A DNA stretch of 64,000 nucleotides from Phytoseiulus persimilis (taxonomy: Eukaryota > Arthropoda > Arachnida > Mesostigmata > Phytoseiidae): NCBI GenBank assembly GCA_037576195.1, contig CM075104.1, positions 18,368,211-18,432,210 on the forward strand, in the 5' to 3' direction. A program made the position numbers and the translations under genes. Positions within the stretch are counted from its first letter, which is position 1. The number at the start of each line of letters is the position of its first letter. Below are positions 13,305-25,500 of this stretch, in pieces. The notes beneath the pieces are model-generated. The model saw only the letters and a list, made by a program, of their open reading frames with translations. It was not told the DNA's origin and searched no databases.

Positions 13305-13571
13305 TCAAGCGAAGCATGCACGGGCGTCGGAAACTGAGGAGGAAGGTCTCGTTCGCATTCGTCTGAATCTCATTGAATAAGTGCTCATCGGAAGCTGGCT
13401 TCCTTTCTGAAACAGAAAAGCGACGCAGGAGTAACAGTAGACGACGTGGTCTACTTCAGTGTCGACTTCGCAGATGACGGCGGCGTCGACGTTGGCGGGG
13501 ATGCTGCCGATGACGATCAGCAGGATGAGACAGAAGAAACACGCGGCGACGCCGAAACGGAACCATTCCAT
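13305..13571 (-). CDS. Candidate first exon of a small secreted protein with signal peptide
   Basis: An ATG at 13571 opens an 88-codon frame whose first 30 residues have the form of a signal peptide: short polar start, then FGVAACFFCLILLIVIG, then small residues before a likely cleavage after VDA. The first 50 codons have about 84% G or C at third positions, the strongest bias seen in the window. The bias falls after the CYSC motif at about residues 45-48, so an intron may begin there and the stop at 13305 may be spurious. Placement of YCYSC soon after the signal peptide recalls Ly6/quiver-type proteins, but the remaining cysteines were not found. Confidence 0.35.
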   Translation of the reverse strand: MEWFRFGVAACFFCLILLIVIGSIPANVDAAVICEVDTEVDHVVYCYSCVAFLFQKGSQLPMSTYSMRFRRMRTRPSSSVSDARACFA

Positions 13572-13675
13572 CAACAGCAATCTGTCAAAGTCGAAGGTCG
13601 TTGTCTTCGATAGCGCCCCATGAGGCTAACGACGAGCACCTTGCTCTCCGAAGTCGGGGTTCTTGCGGGTCTCTG

Positions 13676-13689
13676 CCCCCCCCCCCCCC
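13676..13689. repeat. C14 homopolymer
   Basis: Fourteen cytosines in a row. Such runs are prone to length errors in sequencing, so the exact length may be unreliable. Confidence 0.85.
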
Positions 13690-13896
13690 AAGATCCGAGT
13701 GGCTCCCCGTTATCCGAGATTTTCGAGTGTTGCGAAAATCTTCCCTCCCGGAAATCGCGTTCCAGTACGGGCCGTTTGCGAACTCGGCCGACCACGTGCG
13801 CTGCAACGCGGAACCAGACCGAACAGGATTTTCTGCCGCGAACCCTGAAAGTGTGGGTTTTCTTTCGGCTCCGCTCACTTTGTCCAACGGACGAAC

Positions 13897-13921
13897 TGGA
13901 TGGATGGATGGATGGATGGAT
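13897..13921. repeat. GGAT tetranucleotide repeat
   Basis: About six tandem GGAT units. A related decayed CCAT/CAGC tract lies near 32,590. Confidence 0.9.
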
Positions 13922-14463
13922 TGACGGACCGATCGGTCGCTGACGCGTTGACACGTCGTCAAGTTTCGCTGCGTCGACATCGGCGGTGGCGGCATCATCA
14001 TCAATCGACGCACGCGATCAAACAGAAAGACTCTGACGGACTAGCGACTCAAACGAAGACACAGCGGAACACAATCGTTGATGTGTTTGTGAGAACAAAC
14101 TACGCGTGCTGTATAAAAACCGAAGAACATCCATTGGTCGGTAGATCCGCTCATCCATACTCCTGCCGGTCTGAAGCTCGCCTGCTCGCTTGGTCTTCGG
14201 GTCGTCCGCTTTGGATCAACGCGGGAAAATACGAGACAAAAACTAAAACGAGAACAAAAAAAAATACTCAATGAAATAAACTACGCGAGCGGACGAATGT
14301 GTCCATGAATCACGGGAGGAAAACTACGTCAACGACGACGGATTGTAGCACAGAGACCCGCCGCCGTTGCCGCCACCGCCTCCTCCTTTGGACGGTCAGC
14401 GCCCACGCCACCGCGTACGCCACCACAACGAGTGCCAGTCAGCCTCAACGTTGATTTTACCAG

Positions 14464-14697
14464 GCGGAGTACCAAAAACCAGTCTTCCACGTCGTCGTTG
14501 CGGTTCCTGCCGCCGCCGCCGCGAACGCCGCCGCCATCGTCACAGATAGCGATGACGGAACGCGGCTCCTGCAGCCGCCGTTGGGAAAAGTCAGCAACTC
14601 CATCCTTACGGTACTCACCGTTGTGTTGGTGGCAACGGGTTGCGTTCTGTACGTTCTACGAGCCGACGCGGATGAATTTACAGCCCTTTTCCGATGA
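14464..14697 (+). CDS. Candidate terminal exon with one membrane segment at the C terminus
   Basis: After an acceptor (attttaccag) an open frame of 77 codons ends in TGA. It has an alanine-rich start, then a hydrophobic run ILTVLTVVLVATGCVLYVL about 12 residues from the end, as in tail-anchored proteins. Third-position GC is about 65%, like the certain genes here. It could be the last exon of the coiled-coil candidate 2-3 kb upstream, but the exons between were not resolved. Part of the alanine run is a GCC repeat, which inflates the coding look. Confidence 0.25.
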   Translation, partial: AEYQKPVFHVVVAVPAAAAANAAAIVTDSDDGTRLLQPPLGKVSNSILTVLTVVLVATGCVLYVLRADADEFTALFR

Positions 14698-17600
14698 TTA
14701 AGTGCTCCACCAGCGATTGAAAAATGAAACACTTCTAATAGAAGAGAAACGAGCCGACAAAATTTTGAGAAGAATGGGAAGGTGGGAACCGTGGTTGGCC
14801 CTAGATTTGCAGGGCGTGATCTTCTTGGAAGATTGCGCGCCCCTGGAACACGAGGATCAGTCCCGCAGCCGGAAGCTCTCCACTAGCTGGAGGCCTATTT
14901 CGAGGCTCTGTTTTCCGGTGTCGATGCTCGCACTCCGCCAGTTGTAGTTTCTTCCGAAGTTGGAATTTCTTCGTTGAAGGCTCCCGATGATTTGTTTCTC
15001 CCTAACACTGCTCCCAGAATAGTTCGTCGTCCTGCACTGATTTCTCAGATGGAAGTCTCACGTAGAAAAGACGCCCACGTTGGGCCCTTTGATGAAGTTT
15101 CATTGAGAAGTGGGGAACGAACGGTCCGCTACGCGCGGAATTGAGGCATTCTCTCGGACAATCGCATCTCGAACAGCAATATTTCATATGAAGCTCACGG
15201 CAGGTGTATTGTAGAATCGCTTTCCGACGGAAACCGCCACGGGGAGTTTCTCGACACAACGAACCAGTTGTACTCGCCCGTTTGGCAAGCCTGCCGTGGG
15301 AACAGTGTTTTAAGATTCCGTTTGTAAGGGAATCTTGTTGCGACGGAAAGATTATATCGATCCCGCGGATTTAATAGTGACGAGATTCCGCCTCGTATCC
15401 AGCGAAGGTCAGACGACGATTTCAGAGATTAGGCTCGATGAATTTTGCGAGTCTTCGACGGCGAAAGTGGAAGAACCGACTTCCCGCTCCGAGATGTTTG
15501 AGATATTCGCAGTCAATCTTCATTTTCAATCAACAAGCTATTTCGATCGAAGATCGGCAAGGGAGGTGAACGCATATATTTCGGGCACGATGAGCGGGCA
15601 CGAGGAACGATAACGCACCCGTGGACTTGAGCGGACACGGAACAAATCTAGCGACATTTCTGAAGTCGATAGAGAAATGGGAGCAGCAAACGATGAAGAC
15701 ATTTCTCTCGGAGAAAATACTCGAGAACCTCTCGGTCAATTACTAGATCCGTAACAGAATAGGCGACACATTGTAAACACAATGGATGTAAGATCCGTGC
15801 CGCCCGCGGCGTTCAACAACGACGACAACTTTTTTCAAAGTTTTTCTCCTCGATGGCAGCAAATTCGCCATCTGGACAGTATTCAAAGCGATCTTCTCGC
15901 CCGATGATCATCGGCGACGGTAAACCAACCAAAACCACCAGTCATTCTGCAATATGTCAAGCCCGGAGGTCTGATACTGTCGGCGCGCCGAATACCGCCG
16001 CAACGTGGGAACAATGGCGAAGGAATTCCGGGGAAAAGCGACCGTTTCGACCGAGTCTCCGAGAGGTGGAGGGACCTCAGGAGTCGCGCCGCGCGCCGGC
16101 GGTCTCGCAGCGAGCCGAGTTGGCGGACACTGAACGGGGGCCGAGAAGTTGGTGTTCGGTCAAGGAAAACCGCGGCTAAGTCGGCTGAATTCCAGTCGAT
16201 GCGGCCGGCGGCGGTTGAAACTTGAAAGGCGATGAAGGAGGGCACGATCTTTCATCACGACGTTCGCGCAGTCGGACCGAGATGGCTCTCTTAAATCAAC
16301 ACCAGTAACAAGAAGCACTCATCATTATAGAGACATCACGGCTCGCGGAGATGAAAACACGACTTCGTTGGCGGCTCCCGAACCCCACGTCGGAAACGCC
16401 CCCATTCGAGTCGCCGGCTCGATCCGACTACCTGCTTCTAGAGAAATTTACACGTCATCACCAAGCTAGCGGCACTGACTGCGGAGAGATGGGTCACACA
16501 CGGAGAGCTCAGAAGCTCAAGCTCTTCTTTGTGTACACCATCCGTCTACCGATCGATCTATCGACATAATAATTATGCGGCAGCCCTACGAAAGTGAATG
16601 ACCGCCCTCGGTGGGTGGCGCGGCGAACGGGGCTGCTGTGAAGTTCGGTCGCCCGCTCCACTAGTTGAGCCTTTGAAGGCCGTCGCGATCGCCGTAGACG
16701 TCCTAGTTCGCTGCCGCCCCGCGACCAGTTCTGATCGAATCATCAAAGTAATCAACACAAGGAACATCTTTATTTCGCTCCCGGTGGCCTGGCAGTTCAC
16801 TGGAAGGCATCGCTGCAGGTTCAAACATCTCGGTGTGAGAGCTGAAGATTGAGGGAGGTCGTCTGTGGTCGCTTGTTCACTCGCTTGAAAGCGCGCGTAT
16901 CTTTCCGTAAGATCCACAACATCATCATCAACTCATCGCTGAACTCGGTCCTGTTGAGCGGGCTATTACCTGTCGTGTTCATGAAGGAGGTCGGGCTAAT
17001 GATCCGAACCTACGACAGCGCTCCGGCTCCCTTGCCCGCCCATGACAGAGGAAGCGTTCTTGATCAGTGTGACCTGCCTAAAACGTACAAGAAACTATCC
17101 TCGATGGCGAGGATCGAAGACAGATTTTCTGCTCGCTTGATGAGAGCGATCAGCAGGTCTAAATCAATCGATCGATCAGTCCCGATTAGAGTGAACGAAG
17201 TTCCTCTCGGACATTAATCGAATCCGAGGCTGACTCCAGAACCAAAGTAGACGGCAGATGCAGGATGTCGCTCTGGTTAACCCGGGCGATCGCCGAGATC
17301 CAAATGGCAGCGATGTTGGGGAAGGCTCAGCCCGGTGTTGAGGTCACTTTCGCGCGACGAAGCTGCTGGTCGGCGGCAAGCACTTTCTCCGATCAAATCA
17401 TTTGAACTCCGTGACCCTTGCGGCGGATGGGGAAAGTGGTTTATAATCCGATATTTCCTGGTCGCTGACCCTGCGGCGAACGCCTTCCAGGCTCCGAGTT
17501 GGGGAAACGATCCCATCACGTCGGAGTGAGGACAACCATGAGTTGGTCCAATCGATTCGAATCCCTATGGATCGGAATGATTGCTGCATCACCGATGGTG

Positions 17601-19503
17601 TCGTCTCTCGCATCCAGAACGCGTCTCGGCGGTCCCGACGGGCGGAGGCGTTGCATCAGGAGAAACGAGATCCGATCGAGAACAAGCGAACGAGCCGGCG
17701 CGAAATACAACCTCAACGCGTGTTGGAATTCCTGTCGAGAACTGGCCCTGACTGGCCCACTAACGAGCCTAAATGACAGAGCGGCAGCCGAAGGAGTGAG
17801 CCAGTGGTTGCTCTGCGTGCTCTCGGCCAGAGAGTCGGACCCCACAGCGAGTTCTCGCAGCAACTCACTGAATTAACATCAAGATTGAATTAGCGATCGA
17901 CTCCATTTTCATTATTCCATTCGCAGCTCGTTCCTGGGAACAACAATCGCCGACACATTCATCATTCGAGAACAGCTCGGAGAAGTAAGCAGAAATCCCT
18001 CGATGCAATCCCCCAGCGGGCTCCACCAGATCGGCTGTTTGCTCGTTCCTCGGGCGAGCCACCGGCGGAAGCCCCTCCCTGCGGAGGAGCGTGCCCGGGA
18101 TCATCTTCGCTTCTTCGTGTTCGCTTCTGAACATGGAAACTTCTAGCCTCCGGAGAGAGTGACACTTTCTGAAGTGGTTGACGAGCGACGAGCCTCCCTT
18201 AAGAGATCCTCCATCTTCTACTGCCGCCGCCGACGACAACGCCACCAACGCCATGAACTTTTACAATCGACAGAAGGCACTCAAGTTGAAGAGGACACCT
18301 TTTGTTCGACCTCGGAATGAATTGCAACGCCTCCGCTGGCCAACTCTCTCCCGTGAGTTCCTCGTCCGAAAGGGAAAACACACTGCCGAGGCGCCAGCGG
18401 GGAACAAGTGTGAACTCGCGCTGAAACGGACCGAGGGGAGAGGGGTTCGATATTGGTGATATCTAATCGCGCAGGACACGATACGGTGCCGAATTGTGGC
18501 ACTTTCGGACGCAGTTTGGGTTTCCAGTTTGACCGGACTGACGCCCAGAATGGGATCGCAAAGATTCAAACTCATCCGGAGATGAACGAGCCTGGATCGC
18601 GATGAACTGCAGCCGGTCCGGCAAGGTGTAGAAGTAGCAGCCGCAGCAGAAGCGCGTGCCAAAGGGGTCGGGCGAGCAGCGAGCCGGCTTTCTACATGAA
18701 CGACGACTAGCGATAGACGACAAGCCGCCGAAGAAAAAGAAAGCAGTCACTTGAGAAACTTCGGAAGGGGATTGATGAACGAACAAATGTATGGACGCTG
18801 GTTGGCAGCCTGCGGCCCGCCAACTCGCTCGCTCGGACGGGAAACCCCACCAGTTGGCGGCGTGTGCTGCACCATCGGGCATGTGCCGGACGCGTGCTGC
18901 ACCACCACCATCACCATTTAGAGGGAGTCGAATCTGCTTCTGCTGCTGCTGCACTAGGGCCTCACGGGAGGAGCGACAATGATGGCAGCAGCATCTGCAT
19001 CTGCTCCAGCCTCGTGCTAGCAAGCTGGTCGAAACAACCCAGACAGGATGAAGGTTCTGTTTACTAACCTTGTTGCTTCTTCAAAGAAAATTTCTCGACA
19101 GCGAACTTCAACGGGAAGCCTGCAAGTACCGTAAGCCACTCTTGCGAGCCGCGTGGCTCGCGAGCCAACGAGCGGAGATCAGTTTCTCCGGCCTGAAAAA
19201 TCCTGGCGATCTTCAAGGTCGCGCAGATCAGGCTCATTGAGGATTGCCAAGGCTATCTGCAAGAACCGTTCAACACCGAATAACAACAAAGCGGCCGTAA
19301 CGAGGCGCTTCAATCGGTACCATAAATGTACAATGCCGGTCCGACTGAAGTGACGCTGGGCCTGAAAAGAAATGGCACACACCGAACCGGTCGATCGCTC
19401 ATTCCCGTTCCCATTCTCTCCGTTCCAGCCTCCCCGCAGGAAATCCCTTTTTTCACCGATTTTCTCATCTCGAATCCTCGCTTTCTAGGAGTGGTCGTGA
19501 AGA

Positions 19504-19514
19504 GGGGGGGGGGG
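19504..19514. repeat. G11 homopolymer
   Basis: Eleven guanines in a row, the shortest of four G/C runs in the window. Confidence 0.85.
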
Positions 19515-22500
19515 CCCAAGAGAGTGTGCGGGGAATCTCGCCGCGGTCCCGTTAGGGGACGTCTGCGTCCGACCGCACGGGGTCTCGTTAAACTACCCGC
19601 CGTTCTCGGAAATGCCGCGTGTGCGGCTGTTTGACGGGCATGTCTCCGTGTCTCTCAAATGTTGCTCCAAAGGTTGCTCCACAGGCAGAGGAGGTCTGCG
19701 GCCGAGTGAGTAATCCTCCGTCGGAGCGCTGGTCGAGCAAACACTGACCGAGTGATCCGATCAGCGGAAAAACGGCGCCAGACGTTTCCTCCAGACAGCG
19801 GCGACGCACTCGTGCTTCTTTTCCCGCTATGGCCCTACTGCCAATTTGCTGATCACGCTCGCGGGCTCGAGCAACCTTGTCATCGTCTGTCCAGATGGGA
19901 GTCCAGACGGCAATTCGACGGCGATTCCCAACTGTTGTGCCGCATCGACGACGGCCGCCGCAACCGACACCGCTAAAACCGCTAGACACGTCATCGAGTG
20001 ACTCGTGCACGATGTGTGTCGGATGAACGCATTGCTAGACCCCCTCTTCTGCACGATTCGCCCCGACAAGTGAGCTGCATGACCCGGCCTCGAGGACCCC
20101 ATAGCGTCGTGTCAAAAATTTCCGGAAGCTAGCGACTCTCGTGCCGCTCCCGTATCCCCCTCGATGGTGGTTGTTGATTAGGTACTCGGTCGTCTCTCTT
20201 CTTGCCGAAGCCATAAAAGGATCCGTCGATAGCTTCGACGCGGCGGCCCGATGCACGGGAATACCCGGTCGATCGAGCTCGCAGAATCCATGTTTTACAA
20301 CGCGGGTTGCTGCGCGCACCGAAACGAGCGAGAGAAGCCCGGCGAGCTTCGTAGTGACATGGTCAAGTTGTCCGTCAAAGGAAGTCAGCTGGAGTCCGAT
20401 GTCCAGCGACGGCGACGATAAACAGGCGAACGAGCTAGCGTCGGTCGCGATTAACAGCTACGAACCGAAGCCGTCGTAACTTAGCGTCAGACGGTTCGCG
20501 TCTTCCGCTTTCAGTGTCCGCTGCCACCGACGCACCCAGCGAGCTAGCCCGCTGATACTTCCCCGCGGACCGAACGGATAGGTATTCAACGTCAGCCCGG
20601 TGCCGCGTCGTTGTCCACAATCATCGGATGAGCTTTCTCTCCCGTGGCCGAGAGCAATTTCAACTAGGTCCCTGTGCCCCGTATTGTAAAAGCTGTCCAA
20701 CATGGGGAACCCGGTCGAGCGAAGAGGCGACCAGCTCTTTCGCTGCGTCGACATTACTTAATCGTTGGGCAACGCGTTCGACTTTTGGAAACGACAGCTA
20801 TCGGCTGTTTGATTCCAAAAGCCCAGCCGAATGTCAGATGGTTGCGATCGGTTTTGTGGTTGCCGCTATCAGTCCTCAAACAAAAACCTGTTGACATTCG
20901 ACGCCTATTCACGTTCCAAATCGTCGGCATGAGGGAATAAATTCTTCGGAGCCTTCCAAACAGCGCCGAGACTCGAGAGTAGCCGATGAAGCTGACCAGC
21001 CGAGGCGGCGGCCGCGACTCAGGCAACCAGCTCCTGGCCCAGACTGTGTCCATCTGGTGGCCAGTTTGGTTAACGTGCACCCCTTAACGCCACATGAATC
21101 CTCCTTGATCGCCCATTTGCTTGGCGTGTTATCGTCCCGAGCCTCAGATCTCGAGTGTAGCCATGTGCGTCATGCGTCGTTTCCAGGAGCTCTTTCTCCG
21201 ACTTTCTCCAGCGCCCGGAGGATGGACTGGTTGGAATTATCGACAGACGGTCTCGTTTCGAGAAACCGATCTCCGCTGTGGTCGCACGTGAAGCGGGACT
21301 CGGCGTGGGTGTTCGCGATTGCAGAGACGGAACCCACGATTGTCAAGCGGGTCGGCCGCCGCCAACTCGACGCTCACAAGCAGTCAGAACACTTCCAGTA
21401 CGCGAGGAGAAGGAGCTGGAAACCACGATGGACGAGGTCGGAGCTAGCGTCACTTCAGAATGGAAACGAGAAGCCACGACGAATAAAAACGCCGGCGCGA
21501 TGAATACACAGAGCCGAGTGAAACTGTTCTATGATGAGACTTCACGTCACCTTTGATAAATGAATGTGCCGCGTAACCAGAGAAGCCTTAAACCCTGAGG
21601 TCGACGCGTAATCAACGCGTCTGTTCCGGCCCAAGGCTCCAGAGTGGTTTCCGATCACGCGTCAGCTTTCCGTTCGAGTCGCGTTCCGCATCTGTAACGA
21701 AGACGAATCCATTCTGTCGAATCCGAATCGCGGCTGACAGATGAGGTATAAGACTTTCAGATTTCTTCCGATTCCGCCGAGATTTCCATGGAACGGGCTC
21801 GGAGCCAAGTTCGCGAACAACCCGCACACCCTTCCAGGTATTCTCGAAAACTTTATTCGAAGACAGCTCGGAACATGGACAACAAAGAGTCGCTCTAGCG
21901 CCGTTTTCGGGATCTGGGAAAGTCTCCTCGCTCAAAAATATATTCTGGCGTTCGAATGAGATCGGAAATGGACTTCGTAGGTGTACGGTTCCGTTTCGTG
22001 GTGTGGTCGCCGACTGTGGCACAATACCAGATGATTTCCTTTCCGTTTCGGCGACCTTCGCGCAGAGCTCGCGGGAAGTTTCCGTGCGCGTGTCCGGGCG
22101 AATGCCCTTTCCCGATCCTTCATTTATCGAAAATGTCTCCGTTCCCGGGCTGGATCGCATCTCCACACTGGGAAACCTCCGGTTTGGCGTCGTACGCCGA
22201 AACTCATCGCATCCAAACATCCCTCGAGAGCAACTGGATTCGTTTCCGGAGAAATGGGAGCCGAACGGGATACGCTTGGGGAAAACCTCCGTCTCCAGCT
22301 CATCAGAGCGGTGTCGGTGCTTTTTGGTCCTCCGAGAGAGCTACCTCTATTTTGAAGTTTGAGCGATCGTATCGGGCGCGCACTATAAATAAATGGCGGC
22401 GATCTCAAGTCTGCTTTCGAAAACAGCGAGAGTGAACTCGTCGTGCCAGGACATGTGTTTCTATCGGCTTGTGATGGATCGAAGAAAGAGTTCGGCGTTC

Positions 22501-25500
22501 ACTGGAGACAAAAACTTGAAACAAGAGTACAAAAAACGGAGCCAAGAGCTTTCATCCTCAGGTTTTCGCTAAGTGGCCCGTTGTCTTGCCGTTCGCTTCT
22601 ATTTAGACCGATTTTCGTCGTCGGCGGCTCACTGGCTCGTTATAGTCGACCAGCTGGAGCAATACAAACATTCCATTGTTTCAGAAAAAAATCTCTCGTC
22701 ATCCACCTCGTTTTCCCTTGTTCTGCTTCCGCGTCCAATGAGCAGGAACACACTTCAACGAGAAACGCTTGAAGAATCATTTCAATGTAATCTTCGATCG
22801 TAGGAGGCCGTCAGCTCGACAACGGGGAGCTCTCCAGTTTACCAGGAACCTTTTCGAATGACTGACCCGATTGGGAGAACATTCGACGTGCGAAGTCCTT
22901 CGCAAAGGAGGGGCAGCGTTCCTGACCACGGGGTCAGAAAACGCTTCTGTGTCGGAATTTCAGTGGGGTCAGCGAGCTGGTGTAGAGTGCGATCCCGCGT
23001 TGCGAGGAACGAGCTTCTGTGACATTTCAAACGTTGAGCCTGCGAAAGTGCATGCAGATCCAATCATGGGTTGTCCAGGTGCTGCGAACTCGGAATCGGT
23101 GCTGGTTGAAGTCCTAGCTGCCTTAATCACTGAAATGAACAGATAGGTCGCCGAGAAAAAACCTGACTGTCGATTCTGAATCCAGGCAACTGATCTCCAG
23201 TTTGTCCTCAGGAACGAGAAAAATGCATTTCCTTTTTCATTTCTCCTCCCCGAGAGTGAGTGCCTGCCTGCCGGCCGGCCGTTCGGCCTGCTTCACCTTG
23301 AGGTCGCGCGAGGGAGGCTGTCGTCGGGGCCTCCTTCGAGAGATGGAGCGCACCCGCCACCGCACTACACACATTTTCTTCCTAAAAATTCGAAGGTTCG
23401 CCTTTCGCTTTTCGGCTCCTCGACGAGGGGAGGAATCGTTAGTTTTTGCTGCGGGGGACCCAACTGGCAGCACCAGCAGCAGCAGTCGAACCACCCCCGT
23501 CCACGAAGCGTACTCTCTGGTTTTGGTTCAGGTTCAACGATGAACAGAGGACGAACGGGCCACATGCTCCAGGACCAGCTGCTCCAGGCTCAAATGAAGG
23601 ACAACAGAACTTGCTCAGGCGCCAGGAGAGCACATCCACACAAAGAGAGTTATTTAAGACGTCCCGTCCGGCAGCGCGTTCGATCGCACTTGAGGACGTA
23701 CATATCTGGTAACGGAATTCAGAGATCGAAATTGGTCTCAAATCCTCGAAACCGTCGTCTGAAAACTACATCGGAGCGGGAGCGCTCAAGTCCGGTGAAG
23801 ATGTGTCAAAGAGCTCAGGTCAGCACACAGCAGTTTTTCAGGTCCTCGAAGCGATGAAACTCTATCAGGAACGTTTGCTCAATTCTGATAGAAGTAACAA
23901 ACTCACACGATCGGAATAACTGTGAGAGATCCTTCGCCGATCTTGAAGATTATACGGAGTCGTAGACGAGTTCTGACCAGAAAGCGAGTCCCGGAGTCCG
24001 ATCTGACGCGGAAGTTCTCGGCTCATAATGCCGAAATGTCATATCAGCCCTCTTGGGTCGATGAGTAGATGGTCGTCACGATACAGAGCCGAAAGATATC
24101 AATTTCACAATTTTTATCGCGACCACCTCATCATTTCATCCTGCGCTCTACATTGTGGTCTGATGGGGGATTACGACCCCATTACCAAGAAGTTCGCCTG
24201 CTTCGTCGTTTTTGATTTGAGGCGCTCGCTTCTGAACGTGAACTCGACGGAGATCGGCAGCTCCTGCTCAGCAGGTGGCGCCACACGGGAACGTTTGCAT
24301 CCCGAAAAGTTTGGCGATGGCCCTTCGAAGGGACGTCCTAAGCGCGGAGCGTTCGCGCCAGAACATTGGCCGCAGGTTGGTAACGCTGCGTATCCGTGGG
24401 GAGGAGGAAGAATATTTTCCCGCCATTTCGTCAACTCCCCCGGCGACGAAATCCTAATGATGGCAGGGCTTTTTTATTTGTGTCACGTACAGCGAGACTC
24501 GCTGTTCGGGCCGCCTGCAGTGCTCGAAGCGTAGCGAAGTGGTTTAATGCTGCGCCTGAAGTTCCGCGAAGACCTCCCAGCTCCCGGCGTTTCTCGAGTT
24601 TCGCTGCAGGGATTCTATATTGGACTCCATTGTGGGATAATGTTTGCAAACTCACATAGCGGAGAGACCCGACGACTGAGGAGCGCGCTACAACGGGAAC
24701 CTCTCAATGCACTCGGAGCGAAACCTCTGGGCCGCTCACTCATTGCCGCTCCGAACCGAAATCCCCTCAAGGGCTCTTCCGCGAACTTCTAGGGTCTCTA
24801 ATAGCCCGTGGGAGGTTGGACGACACACACCAACTGCACTGACCTGTTCGGCGCTCCACAATATCTTATCGAGGTTAAATAGTTCAACTCTCCGAGCAAC
24901 AGAGGTCCGATGCATTCCCAGCATCTCCATCGGATACGCTCGAAGAAAGAGAAGAAGGATTAAGGAGTTCCCGAGAAGGTCCGCCGCGTCCAGAATGTCG
25001 GACGCCTCGGACGGCTGCGTGAGAGCTCCGCACTCTGACGGACATCGAGTCGCGGGCCCCTCCCGAGGCAAGACCAACGCCGAGTGTCGAACGGTGCTCT
25101 TGGACTGCGGCAACGTCCGGATCGGCATCGTAGCAACACTGCATTATACGAGCGGATCAAATCCGCAAAGCTACTCGACAAGTCGGAGCGGATGAGCGTC
25201 GCCCAAAGTCAATCATGTTCGGATCGGACTATTTTGCCTCCAGTTGAAGTGTTGTTCAGCTTCTCACTACAGCGCGAGACCACCAAGCTCGGCAGCTGGA
25301 CGACATTCTTGAAATTTCAGGCTGAAAGCATTTCGTGAAGCGAGCGCGCACAGCCTTTTCTGGCTTTCTCGCTTTGATAGAGGTGTGAACTACCGACAAA
25401 TTATTGTGAGTTGCATTGTGCCGTTGTATGGCCGATTCCTTTTCGGGTCGCTCCTGCTTTCTCGTTTGCGGCCCGTTTCGGCCGTTCGCCCGGTCGCCTG

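Noticed and set aside
14111..14118. TATAAAAA on +, considered as a core promoter
   Set aside because: No confident gene starts downstream, and such a motif is expected by chance in a window this size.
21612..22220. Longest uninterrupted frame in the first 30 kb (202 codons, -)
   Set aside because: Third-position GC is only about 55%, there is no recognisable domain, and a + frame overlapping it (22003-22362) has better composition. Frames this long are expected by chance in 64 kb at this base composition.
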